This document shows, one piece after another, positions 1 through 8,568 of a stretch of 22,569 bases of DNA. Both the position numbers and the translations under genes were made by a program. The stretch comes from Pelomonas sp036404855 (GTDB lineage Bacteria > Pseudomonadota > Gammaproteobacteria > Burkholderiales > Burkholderiaceae_C), in NCBI RefSeq assembly GCF_036404855.1, contig NZ_DASWYS010000364.1, positions 1 through 22,569 of the forward strand, given 5' to 3'. Each line of letters opens with the position of its first letter. Positions within the stretch are counted from its first letter, which is position 1. Below the pieces are notes generated by a model that saw only the letters and a program-made list of their open reading frames with translations, had not been told where the DNA came from and searched no databases.

Positions 1-333
1 GGGACCGAACAGGCCGGCGGTGCCGGTGTCCACCAGCACGATCTTGCTGCCGGTGTTGATCAGGAAGGCGTTGACCGAGGTCTCCAGCGGCACGCCCAGG
101 TAGGCATGCTGAAGCGCGCGCAGCGTGTTGGCCGGCGGCTGCTGCAGCAGCTTGTCGACGGGCAGGTCCAGCGTGCCGTCGTTCAGCGCCGTGATCTCGA
201 AGTCGCCAAGTTGCAGGCGGTACCAGCCTGGCGCCTGGCCCTTGAGCTGCGGGCCGGCAGCGAGGGCCGGCGCGGCGCCCAGGCCAAGACCGGCGATGAG
301 GACAAGGGCGGCGGGAAGCAGGCGTTGAGGCAT
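1..333 (-). CDS. MBL-fold metallo-hydrolase, secreted (partial, N-terminal 111 residues)
   Basis: This is an open frame on the minus strand that runs off the left edge, so only the N-terminus is present. It begins MPQRLLPAALVLIAGLGLG and has a clear signal peptide ending near ALAAG, which suggests a periplasmic protein. After it come W-Y-R-L-Q-L-G-D-F-E-I-T-A-L-N-D-G-T, and then N-A-F-L-I-N-T-G-S-K-I-V-L-V-D-T-G near residues 88-104. The first strands of metallo-beta-lactamase-fold hydrolases look like this. The metal-binding HxHxDH motif would lie beyond the edge, so activity cannot be judged. The ATG at 331-333 has a GGAG ribosome binding site about 7 bases upstream. The gene is divergent from the TonB receptor and shares a 259-bp gap with it, so it may belong to the same uptake and degradation theme. 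Lactonase or esterase-like activity is possible but unproven. Confidence 0.85.
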   Translation of the reverse strand, partial: MPQRLLPAALVLIAGLGLGAAPALAAGPQLKGQAPGWYRLQLGDFEITALNDGTLDLPVDKLLQQPPANTLRALQHAYLGVPLETSVNAFLINTGSKIVLVDTGTAGLFGP

Positions 334-444
334 CGTGGGTCTCCGGAGGATGAGGGAAGCGGCGCAGGATACCGGCGCCTCCTCGCCACTGCAGCCCCCA
401 GGGCAGCTGTCTGCCGACTGGACAGCATCGATCGCGGCGATTGA

Positions 445-459
445 CTGGAATTCGGACAG
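445..459. promoter_or_regulatory. Candidate activator half-site upstream of the receptor promoter
   Basis: The sequence is CTGGAATTCGGACAG. It matches 9 of 15 bases of the right arm (4745-4759) of the dyad before the first binding-protein gene. Both sites start exactly 101 bases before the GC of their -12 element. The left arm of the dyad is not recognisable here, so this is a candidate for binding by the neighbouring sigma-54 activator rather than a firm call. Confidence 0.35.
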
Positions 460-532
460 TGCCAGCGTGGCGGACGGCAAAACCGCGGGTTAGCTCGCAA
501 GGGTTTGTCTGGAATTCGCCCCGTGTTGGCGC

Positions 533-548
533 GGGCATGGGTTTTGCG
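533..548 (+). promoter_or_regulatory. Sigma-54 (-24/-12) promoter of the TonB receptor
   Basis: The sequence is GGGCATGGGTTTTGCG. It has GG at 534-535 and GC at 546-547 with the required 10 bases between them, and matches the TGGCACGNNNNTTGCA consensus well apart from G for the leading T. The expected transcript start is near 559, about 34 bases before the ATG at 593. A second promoter of the same form (GGGCAYGG-N3-TTGC) lies at 4833-4848, and a sigma-54 activator gene lies between the two. Confidence 0.7.
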
Positions 549-580
549 CTTTGGGGGGCTGGCACCCAAGACAACAAACC

Positions 581-586
581 AGGAGA
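581..586 (+). promoter_or_regulatory. Ribosome binding site of the TonB receptor
   Basis: AGGAGA lies 6 bases before the ATG at 593 and fixes this start over the in-frame TTG at 551, which has no ribosome binding site. The surrounding leader (AACAAACC then AGGAGACAAGCC) is nearly the same as that before the binding-protein gene at 4910. Confidence 0.8.
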
Positions 587-592
587 CAAGCC

Positions 593-2788
593 ATGCCCCG
601 ACGCCACCCGGCGCGCTCGCGCCTGCATTTCGCCATCCTCGCCGCCCTCGGCGCGGCCGCCGCGCTGCCAGCAGCCGCCCAGACTGCCCCCGCGGCTGAA
701 CCGGCGGTGACGACGCTGGACGTCGTCAAGGTCACGGCGCGCAAGCGCGAGGAGACTCTGCAGGACGTGCCCGTCGCCGTCACGGCGCTGACTGCCGACC
801 AGCTCGACAAGCTCGCCATCAAGGACCTCGGCGACCTGCAGGGCCAGGTGCCCAACCTGACCATCTACGCCGCGCGCGGCAGCAACACGACGCTGACCAC
901 CTTCATCCGCGGCGTCGGCCAGGCTGACCCGCTATGGGGCGTGGACCCCGGCGTGGGCATCTACTTCGACGATGTCTACATCGCCCGCCCTCAGGGCGCG
1001 CTGCTGGACGTGTACGACGTGCAGCGCGTGGAAGTGCTGCGCGGCCCACAGGGCACGCTGTACGGCAAAAACACCATCGGCGGCGCGGTGAAGTACGTGT
1101 CCAAGCCACTGCCTCAAGCAACCGAAGGGCAGGTGACGCTGGCCGTGGGTAACTACGGCCAGGTCAACGCCAAGGGCGCCGTCGGCACGGCCGTCAACGA
1201 CGGTCAGTTCCGCTTCCGCATCGCTGGCGCCAGCCTGAACCGCGACGGCTATGGCAAGAACCTGACCGACGGCAGCCCCGTCAGCGACCAGAACACCACC
1301 AGCGGCCGCGTGTCCTTCGGCTGGTTCCCGACGGGCACGACCTTCAGCGCCCAGGTCTCGGCCGACCGCACGCGCGACAGCTCGCACATGCGCGGCTTCC
1401 AGCGCCTGAACGTGAACCCTTCGGACCCCGCCAAGACGCCACCCAGCGCCAGCCGCTACGACATCGCCAGCGGCATGCCCAATGCCAACTACACCAACAG
1501 CGAGGGGGAGTCGCTGACGCTGAACTGGGGCGTCAACGCCGACTGGAGCCTGAAGTACATCCTGGCCCACCGCGCCTCCGACACCGACACCAGCATCGAC
1601 TTCGACGGCCTGCCCGCGAAGATCGCCGACGTGCGCGCCGAGTACCACGACAGCTCGCAGAGCCACGAGATCCAGGCCATCTACGAGGGCCAGAATCATT
1701 CGGGCGTCATCGGCCTGTACTACTTCGACGGCCGCGCCGGCGGCACGGTGCGCAACAACTTCTTCAACCTGCTGTTCGGCACCACCAACGGCAATGTCTT
1801 CACCAAGGGCAAGGCCGTCTTCGGCGACTGGAGCTGGCGGCTGACGCCGCAGTTCGCGGTCAGCGCCGGCCTGCGCTACACCGACGAGTCCAAGCGCGCA
1901 CGGGTGCTGAACCTGGGCTTCCCGAACGCCAACTTCGGGCCTACGCCCACCTCCGTGGCGGCCGACTTCGACAAGACCCGCTCCGTCACCAACACCTCGC
2001 CGCGCCTGTCGCTGGAGTACAAGGCCAGTGACGCGGTCAAGCTCTACACGACGGCCTCGCGCGGCTTCAAGAGCGGCGGCTACAACATCCGCGCCCAGGC
2101 CGTGGCCGTGCCGCGCTCGGCCGAACCCTTCCAGGACGAGAAGCTGGACTCGCTGGAGCTGGGCGCCAAGATGGTGTTCGACGAAGGCCGCGTGGAGCTG
2201 AACACGGCGCTGTTCCACAACAAGTACAAGAACGTGCAGCTGTCAGTGTTCACGTCCTACATCGGCGCCAACGGACAGCCGGCCTTCTTCGGCGACTTCA
2301 CGAACGCCGGCAAGGCCACCATCAACGGCGCCGAGCTGGAGTTCGCCTGGCGGCCCACCGCGGCCTGGCGCCTGAGCGGCAACCTCGCGGCACTGAACGC
2401 CAAGTACGACGAGTACTTCGACGGCGGCGTCAACGTGGCCAGCCAGAAGAAGTTCTCCAACACGCCCAAGTTCCAGGCCGGCCTGAACATCGAGCACAAC
2501 GCCAAGCTGGCCATGGGCACGCTGCGCTCGCGCCTGGGGATCTCGCACCGCAGCAAGGTCTACCCGACGACCGACCTCGCCGAGGCGCTGGCCCAGGACG
2601 CCTACACGCTGGTCAACGCCGGCCTGATCTGGGAGAAGGACAGCAAGCTCAGCTTCTTCCTGCAGGGCAGCAATCTGACCAACAAGGCCTACAAGACCGA
2701 CGGCTACAACATTAGCGCCCTGGGCGTGCTGGACGCCTTCTACGGCGCACCGCGCACGGTCACGGTGGGGGGAACGTTCAAGTTCTGA
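593..2788 (+). CDS. TonB-dependent outer-membrane receptor
   Basis: This 731-residue protein has the layout of a TonB-dependent receptor, which imports scarce or bulky ligands across the outer membrane using TonB/ExbBD energy. The signal peptide (to about residue 30) ends in ALPAAAQ. A TonB-box-like stretch (LDVVKVTA) follows, and then the plug domain at about residues 50-165. The plug carries the family hallmark V-E-V-L-R-G-P-Q-G-T-L-Y-G-K-N-T-I-G-G at about residue 146 onward. The rest is beta-barrel sequence of alternating polar and aromatic residues, ending in the expected terminal phenylalanine (GGTFKF). There is no siderophore- or B12-specific signature, so the ligand is unknown. It is transcribed from a readable sigma-54 promoter and is followed directly by a sigma-54 activator and an ABC importer, which points to organic nutrient uptake rather than iron. 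Confidence 0.95.
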   Translation: MPRRHPARSRLHFAILAALGAAAALPAAAQTAPAAEPAVTTLDVVKVTARKREETLQDVPVAVTALTADQLDKLAIKDLGDLQGQVPNLTIYAARGSNTTLTTFIRGVGQADPLWGVDPGVGIYFDDVYIARPQGALLDVYDVQRVEVLRGPQGTLYGKNTIGGAVKYVSKPLPQATEGQVTLAVGNYGQVNAKGAVGTAVNDGQFRFRIAGASLNRDGYGKNLTDGSPVSDQNTTSGRVSFGWFPTGTTFSAQVSADRTRDSSHMRGFQRLNVNPSDPAKTPPSASRYDIASGMPNANYTNSEGESLTLNWGVNADWSLKYILAHRASDTDTSIDFDGLPAKIADVRAEYHDSSQSHEIQAIYEGQNHSGVIGLYYFDGRAGGTVRNNFFNLLFGTTNGNVFTKGKAVFGDWSWRLTPQFAVSAGLRYTDESKRARVLNLGFPNANFGPTPTSVAADFDKTRSVTNTSPRLSLEYKASDAVKLYTTASRGFKSGGYNIRAQAVAVPRSAEPFQDEKLDSLELGAKMVFDEGRVELNTALFHNKYKNVQLSVFTSYIGANGQPAFFGDFTNAGKATINGAELEFAWRPTAAWRLSGNLAALNAKYDEYFDGGVNVASQKKFSNTPKFQAGLNIEHNAKLAMGTLRSRLGISHRSKVYPTTDLAEALAQDAYTLVNAGLIWEKDSKLSFFLQGSNLTNKAYKTDGYNISALGVLDAFYGAPRTVTVGGTFKF

Positions 2789-2827
2789 CGGTGCCACCGA
2801 ACGGGTCCGCCCTCGCCCGGGGGGGAG

Positions 2828-2853
2828 GGCCGGCGCGGTACATTGCGCCGGCC
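2828..2853. repeat. Perfect 9-bp inverted repeat abutting the regulator start codon
   Basis: The arms GGCCGGCGC (2828-2836) and GCGCCGGCC (2845-2853) flank an 8-base loop (GGTACATT). The right arm ends at the base before the ATG at 2854, and the purine-rich GGGGGAGG lies just before the left arm. It could be an RNA hairpin that controls translation of the activator, an end point for receptor mRNA, or an operator for autoregulation. There is no T-tract, so it is not a canonical terminator. Confidence 0.6.
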
Positions 2854-4355
<1,502 letters not shown>

Positions 4356-4359
<4 letters not shown>

Positions 4360-4748
4360 GGCCGCCCAGCTTTGGCGCATGCTCGACGGGTGCGCTGCTC
4401 ATGCCGTTGATGCTGGTGGCGGGCCGCGAGATCTCGAATCCGCAACCCGACGCGTGGCCAGGAGTGCCGCTCAACTGGCTGTACCTGGCCGGTCCGCAGC
4501 TCATCGTGGTCTTGATCGGCGCCTGTTTTGTCCCCGCCCGTCGGTTCGCGTGGCTGCCATTGCTGTTGTTGACTCTGCTGGTGTTCGGCTTCCAGGCTTG
4601 GGTGATCGGATGGGTCCCGCCGCGCGAAAGCGGACTCGCGTGGCTCCTTTATTTCCCTCTGGCATTGGCCGTCGCCGGGCTCTCGGTGTCGGCCCTGCTG
4701 ATCGTGAAGCGCATGCATGGGAGTGTCCACATTTCAGACGACGCCTGA
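4356..4748 (+). CDS. Small four-helix integral membrane protein
   Basis: This 130-residue hydrophobic protein begins at an ATG that overlaps the activator stop codon (ATGA), so the two are probably translated together. Four membrane segments can be read at about residues 6-22, 37-58, 62-86 and 92-116, ending in a short charged tail (KRMHGSVHISDDA). I do not recognise a family. Its position between the activator and the transporter suggests an accessory role in sensing or transport, but this is inference. Its last codons lie inside the dyad proposed as an activator binding site. Base composition (more T in third positions, e.g. TTGCTGTTGTTG) is a little less GC-biased than its neighbours. Confidence 0.7.
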
Positions 4749-4759
4749 AGGCCAGACAC
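4723..4759. promoter_or_regulatory. 37-bp dyad, candidate enhancer site for the sigma-54 activator
   Basis: Two nested arm pairs share one centre at 4741: GTGTC (4723-4727) with GACAC (4755-4759), and TTCAG (4733-4737) with CTGAA (4745-4749). CG/CG (4739-4740 with 4742-4743) also pairs. The centre lies about 118 bases before the expected start of transcription of the sigma-54 promoter at 4833-4848, a usual distance for an activator site. The dyad overlaps the stop codon of the small membrane protein. Confidence 0.5.
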
Positions 4760-4832
4760 TTTCACAGCCCTCCCGAGGGCAAAGCCGCGGGACAACCCGT
4801 ACAGAGAACGCCCCGGCGCCCCCTTCCCCGCC

Positions 4833-4848
4833 GGGCACGGCCCTTGCA
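4833..4848 (+). promoter_or_regulatory. Sigma-54 (-24/-12) promoter of the transport operon
   Basis: The sequence is GGGCACGGCCCTTGCA. It has GG at 4834-4835 and GC at 4846-4847 with exactly 10 bases between them, and matches the consensus TGGCACGNNNNTTGCA at every defined base except the first. The expected transcript start is near 4859, leaving a leader of about 50 bases before the ATG at 4910. It sits just downstream of the sigma-54 activator gene. Confidence 0.82.
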
Positions 4849-4895
4849 AAAAGGGAAGACACCGTCTGCCGACAGAGCAGATCGAAACAAACCAC

Positions 4896-4901
4896 AGGAG
4901 A
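4896..4901 (+). promoter_or_regulatory. Ribosome binding site of the first binding protein
   Basis: AGGAGA lies 8 bases before the ATG at 4910 and decides that start within a much longer open frame. The leader (AACAAACC, then AGGAGACAAGCC) nearly repeats that of the TonB receptor. Confidence 0.8.
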
Positions 4902-4909
4902 CAAGCCTC

Positions 4910-6109
4910 ATGCGCCCCACCACGCGCCGCTTTGCCCTCGCCGCAGTCACCCTCGCGGTCGCCGTCCCAGGCCTCGCGCCTGCTGCCGGCAATGAGATCC
5001 GCATCGCCCACGTCTACAGCAAAACTGGCCCGCTGGAGGCTTACGGCAAGCAGACGCAGATCGGCCTCATGATGGGCCTGGACTACGCCACCGGCGGCAC
5101 CATGACCGTGGCGGGAAAGAAGTTGGTCGTCATCGAGAAGGACGACCAGGGCAAGCCCGACGTGGGCAAGAGCCTGCTCGCCGCAGCCTTCGGCGACGAC
5201 AAGGCTGACATCGCCGTCGGCCCCTCTTCCTCCGGCGTGGCGCTGGCCATGCTGCCGGTGGCCGAGGAGTACAAGAAGATCCTGCTGGTCGAGCCGGCCG
5301 TGGCCGACTCCATCACCGGCGAGAAGTGGAACAAGTACATCTTCCGCACCGGCCGCAACTCGTCCCAGGACGCGATCGGCAATGCCGTCGCGTCCGACAT
5401 CGCGGGCCTCAACATCGGCATCCTGGCCCAGGACTACGCCTTCGGCCGTGACGCCGTGAAGGCCTACAAGGAGGCGCTGAAGAAGGCCAAGATCGTCCAC
5501 GAGGAATACCTGCCCACGGCGACGACGGATTTCACCGCCGGTATCCAGCGCCTGGTGGACGCACTGAAGGACAAGCCCGGTCCCAAGGTCATCGGCGTGG
5601 TGTGGGCCGGCGGCACGCCGCCCTTCGGCGCGCTGGCCGCGCTGGACCTGCAAAAGCGCTACGGCATCGGCGTGGGCTCGGGCGGCAACATCCTGCCGGC
5701 CATGACAGCCTACAAGCAGTTCCCAGGGATGGAGGGTGCGACCTACTACTACTTCGGCATCCCGAAGAACCCGGTCAACGAGTGGCTGGTGGCCAACCAC
5801 TACAAGCAATACAAGCAGCCCCCTGACTTCTTCACGGCCGGCGGCATGAGCGCGGGCATCGCGCTTGTCGAGGCGCTGAAGAAGACCAGCGGCGACACGA
5901 CGACCAACAAGCTCATCAAGACCATGGAGGGCATGAGCTTCGAGACGCCCAAGGGCAAGATGACCTTCCGCCCTCAGGATCATCAGGCCATGCAGTCCAT
6001 GTACCACTTCCGCATCAAGGCGGACCCGGCCTTCCCTTGGGGCGTGCCGGAGCTGGTGCGGGAAATCAAGCCCGAGGAAATGAACGTGCCCATCCGCAAC
6101 AAGCGTTGA
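4910..6109 (+). CDS. HAAT-type ABC transporter substrate-binding protein (system 1)
   Basis: This 399-residue periplasmic binding protein is of the LivK/HAAT type. A signal peptide (MRPTTRRFALAAVTLAVAV onward, cleaved near APAAG) is followed by the typical N-terminal strand NEIRIAHVYSKTGPLEAYGKQ. The two-lobed fold includes DDQGKPDVGKSLLAAAF, GPSSSGVALAMLPVAEEYKKI and the hinge region NIGILAQDYAFGRDAVKAYKEALKKA. It binds the substrate and hands it to the permeases encoded just downstream. The family takes branched-chain amino acids but also aromatic acids, amides and urea; the ligand here cannot be read from sequence. It is the first gene after a sigma-54 promoter and is followed 16 bases later by livG, so it heads the operon. 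Confidence 0.92.
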   Translation: MRPTTRRFALAAVTLAVAVPGLAPAAGNEIRIAHVYSKTGPLEAYGKQTQIGLMMGLDYATGGTMTVAGKKLVVIEKDDQGKPDVGKSLLAAAFGDDKADIAVGPSSSGVALAMLPVAEEYKKILLVEPAVADSITGEKWNKYIFRTGRNSSQDAIGNAVASDIAGLNIGILAQDYAFGRDAVKAYKEALKKAKIVHEEYLPTATTDFTAGIQRLVDALKDKPGPKVIGVVWAGGTPPFGALAALDLQKRYGIGVGSGGNILPAMTAYKQFPGMEGATYYYFGIPKNPVNEWLVANHYKQYKQPPDFFTAGGMSAGIALVEALKKTSGDTTTNKLIKTMEGMSFETPKGKMTFRPQDHQAMQSMYHFRIKADPAFPWGVPELVREIKPEEMNVPIRNKR

Positions 6110-6125
6110 TGACGGACGGCGGCCC

Positions 6126-6869
6126 GTGCTCGAGACCAAGAACCTGACGATACGCTTCGGCGGCCATGTGGCCGTTGACGACGTGAGCTGCACCTTCCAG
6201 CCTGGCACGCTGACGGCCATCGTCGGCCCCAATGGCGCGGGCAAGACGACCTACTTCAACCTGATCTCGGGCCAGTTGCCCGCGACCAGCGGCGAGGTCT
6301 GGCTGGATGGCGAGAACCTGACCGGCCAGCAGGCGCCGCTGCGCACGCGGCGCGGGCTCGGCCGGGCCTTTCAGCTGACACAGCTGTTCGCCCACCTGAG
6401 CGTGCTGGAGAACGTGCGGCTGGCCGTGCAGGCCCGCCACGGCAAGGGTCTGCGAATGCTGTCGGTGTGGCTGTCGCACAAGGAGCTGATTGAAGAAGCG
6501 CGGGCCATCCTTGACCGCGTGCGCCTGGGTTCACGCGCCGACGACCTGGCCGCCAGCCTGCCGCATGGCGACCAGCGCAAACTGGAGGTGGCCATGCTGA
6601 TCGCACTGGACCCGAAGGTCTATCTGTTCGACGAACCCACGGCTGGCATGAGCGTGGACGAGGTGCCTGTCGTGCTGGACCTGATCCGCGCGCTGAAGGC
6701 GGAGAAGAAACACACGCTGCTGCTGGTGGAGCACAAGATGGACGTCGTGCGCGAACTGGCCGACCGCATCATCGTGCTGCACCAGGGCAAGCTGGTCGCC
6801 GATGGCGATCCAGCCACCGTCATCGCCTCGCCCATCGTGCAAGAGGCCTACCTCGGGGTGGCGGCATGA
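6126..6869 (+). CDS. livG: HAAT ABC transporter ATPase, LivG type (system 1)
   Basis: This 247-residue cytoplasmic ATPase powers the first importer. Walker A is GPNGAGKT (34-41) and Walker B is VYLFDEPTAG with D169/E170. The signature reads LPHGDQ (145-150) in place of the usual LSYGQQ; LivG proteins vary here, but the Gly is kept. The LivG-specific insert between Walker A and the signature (AFQLTQLFAHLSVLENVRLAVQ and on) is present, as is the switch His in LLVEHKMD. The start is a GTG at 6126 with only a weak ribosome binding site; the ATG at 6109 is out of frame, so translation is probably coupled to the binding-protein gene. The symbol is by family; the substrate is not known to be leucine. 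Confidence 0.92.
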   Translation: MLETKNLTIRFGGHVAVDDVSCTFQPGTLTAIVGPNGAGKTTYFNLISGQLPATSGEVWLDGENLTGQQAPLRTRRGLGRAFQLTQLFAHLSVLENVRLAVQARHGKGLRMLSVWLSHKELIEEARAILDRVRLGSRADDLAASLPHGDQRKLEVAMLIALDPKVYLFDEPTAGMSVDEVPVVLDLIRALKAEKKHTLLLVEHKMDVVRELADRIIVLHQGKLVADGDPATVIASPIVQEAYLGVAA

Positions 6870-7597
6870 ACCTGCTCGAACTGAAAGGCGTGCATACGCA
6901 CGTCGGGGCCTATCACATCCTCCACGGCGTGGACCTCGAGGTGCCGACCGGCCAGGTGACCATGCTGCTGGGTCGCAACGGCGCGGGCAAGACCAGCACG
7001 CTGCGCACGCTGATGGGCCTGTGGAGGGCCAGCGCCGGCACCGTTAGGTTCAAGGGCGAGGACATCACCCAACTCGCCACGCCCGACATCGCCTCGCGCG
7101 GCATCGCCTATGTGCCCGAAACCATGGGGATCTTCGGCGAGCTCAGCGTCGCGGAGAACCTGCTGCTGGCCGCCCGCAGCGCCAGGCGGATCGCCGACCT
7201 CGACGCCCAACGCCTGAGCTGGCTGTTCGGACTCTTTCCGGCGCTGAAGACCTTCTGGACCCATCCGGCCGGCAAGCTCTCGGGCGGACAGAAGCAGATG
7301 CTGGCCATCGCCCGGGCCATGATCGAGCCGCGCGAGCTGTTGGTCATCGACGAGCCCAGCAAGGGACTGGCCCCGGCCATCGTGCAGAACCTCATCACGG
7401 CACTGCGCGAGCTGAAAGGCACGCAGACAACGGTGCTGCTTGTCGAGCAGAACTTTCGCGTCGCCACCGAACTGGGAGACCGCGTCGCGGTCATGGACGA
7501 CGGCCGTATCGTGCATCGCGGCGCGATGCGTGAGCTGATCGAAGACTCCGGCCTGCAGCAACGCCTGCTGGGCCTTTCGCTGGCGGCCCACCAATGA
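6866..7597 (+). CDS. livF: HAAT ABC transporter ATPase, LivF type (system 1)
   Basis: This 243-residue ATPase is the partner of the LivG-type subunit. Walker A is GRNGAGKT (from residue 36), the signature is LSGGQKQMLAIARA, Walker B is LLVIDEPSKGLAP, and the switch His position is occupied by Gln in LLVEQNFRVA, as is usual in LivF proteins. The start codon overlaps the livG stop (ATGA), indicating translational coupling. Length and motif order are normal for the family. Confidence 0.94.
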   Translation: MNLLELKGVHTHVGAYHILHGVDLEVPTGQVTMLLGRNGAGKTSTLRTLMGLWRASAGTVRFKGEDITQLATPDIASRGIAYVPETMGIFGELSVAENLLLAARSARRIADLDAQRLSWLFGLFPALKTFWTHPAGKLSGGQKQMLAIARAMIEPRELLVIDEPSKGLAPAIVQNLITALRELKGTQTTVLLVEQNFRVATELGDRVAVMDDGRIVHRGAMRELIEDSGLQQRLLGLSLAAHQ

Positions 7598-8568
7598 AGC
7601 TCGACCCCCGCCCCCTGGCGCTGCTCGCCGCGCTGATGCTGCTGGCGCTGCCGCTGACCGGCAGCGTCAGCACCTGGCTCAACCTGACTCTCGCCGGCCT
7701 GGCCATGGGCCTGATCGTCTTCGTCATCGCCTCGGGCCTGACGCTGGTCTTCGGGCTGATGGACGTGCTGAACTTCGGCCACGGCGTCTTCATCGCGCTG
7801 GGCGCCTTCATGGCGACCACCGTGCTGGCCGCGCTGGCGCCCTGGGCCGCCAGCCCCGACGTGCTGGCCAACCTCGCCGCGCTGGCCGTCGCCTGCCTGG
7901 CTGGCATGGGGATCGCGGCGGCCGTGGGCGTCGTGTTCGAGCGCGTGCTGGTGCGGCCCGTCTACGGCCAGCACCTGAAGCAGATCCTCATCACCATGGG
8001 CGGCATGATCATCGGCGAGGAGCTGATCAAGGCCAGCTGGGGAGCGCAGCTGATCCCACTGCCGCTACCCGACGCACTGCGCGGCATCTTCCTGGTCGGC
8101 GACGTGGCCGTGGAGAAGTTCCGCGTGCTGGCCATGGTCGTCGGCCTCGTCGTGCTGGTCGCATTGCTGCTGGTGCTGAACCGCACCAAGATCGGCCTGC
8201 TGATCCGCGCCGGCGTGCAGGACCGCGAGATGGTGGAGGCGCTGGGCTACCGCATCAAGCGCCTCTTTGTCGGCGTCTTCGTCGCCGGCTCCGCGCTGGC
8301 GGGCTTGGGCGGCGTGCTGTGGGGTCTGGTGCAGCAGGGCGTCACGCCGCAAATCGGCGCCCAGGTCAACCTGCTGCTCTTCATCGTCATCATCATCGGC
8401 GGCCTGGGCTCGACGATCGGCTGCCTGATCGGTGCCCTGCTCGTCGGCCTGGTGGCCAACTACGTCGGCTTCCTCGCGCCGAAGGCGGCGCTGTTCTCCA
8501 ACATCGGACTGATGGTCGCCATCCTGCTGTGGCGTCCGCAGGGCCTCTACCCGGTGGGAGCGAAGTGA
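7594..8568 (+). CDS. livH: HAAT ABC transporter permease, LivH type (system 1)
   Basis: This 324-residue inner-membrane protein has about eight or nine hydrophobic helices and forms half of the import channel. Family landmarks are L-V-F-G-L-M-D-V-L-N-F-G-H-G-V-F near residue 50, the cytoplasmic loop region LNRTKIGLLIRAGVQDREMVEALGY that contacts the ATPases, and IGGLGSTIGCLIGALLVGL near the C-terminus. It starts in an ATGA overlap with livF. An extra N-terminal hydrophobic stretch (LALLAALMLLALPL) is longer than in many LivH proteins. Confidence 0.92.
   Translation: MKLDPRPLALLAALMLLALPLTGSVSTWLNLTLAGLAMGLIVFVIASGLTLVFGLMDVLNFGHGVFIALGAFMATTVLAALAPWAASPDVLANLAALAVACLAGMGIAAAVGVVFERVLVRPVYGQHLKQILITMGGMIIGEELIKASWGAQLIPLPLPDALRGIFLVGDVAVEKFRVLAMVVGLVVLVALLLVLNRTKIGLLIRAGVQDREMVEALGYRIKRLFVGVFVAGSALAGLGGVLWGLVQQGVTPQIGAQVNLLLFIVIIIGGLGSTIGCLIGALLVGLVANYVGFLAPKAALFSNIGLMVAILLWRPQGLYPVGAK

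Noticed and set aside
560..574. TGGCAC at 560-565 as a sigma-54 -24 element
   Set aside because: The position 10 bases after GG is AA, not GC, so the -12 element is missing. The element at 533-548 has the proper spacing.
932..2218. A 428-residue minus-strand frame inside the TonB receptor
   Set aside because: It is antisense to the receptor, and the product is repetitive in Val/Gly/Ala with no domain.
2791..2853. GTG start for the sigma-54 activator directly after the receptor stop
   Set aside because: The added 21 residues are low-complexity and unlike a PAS N-terminus, and the stretch contains the inverted repeat, which suggests a leader. It is not fully excluded.
4649..6244. A 531-residue minus-strand frame over the first binding-protein gene
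   Set aside because: It is a composition artefact of high GC. The plus-strand protein has a signal peptide, ribosome binding site and family motifs.
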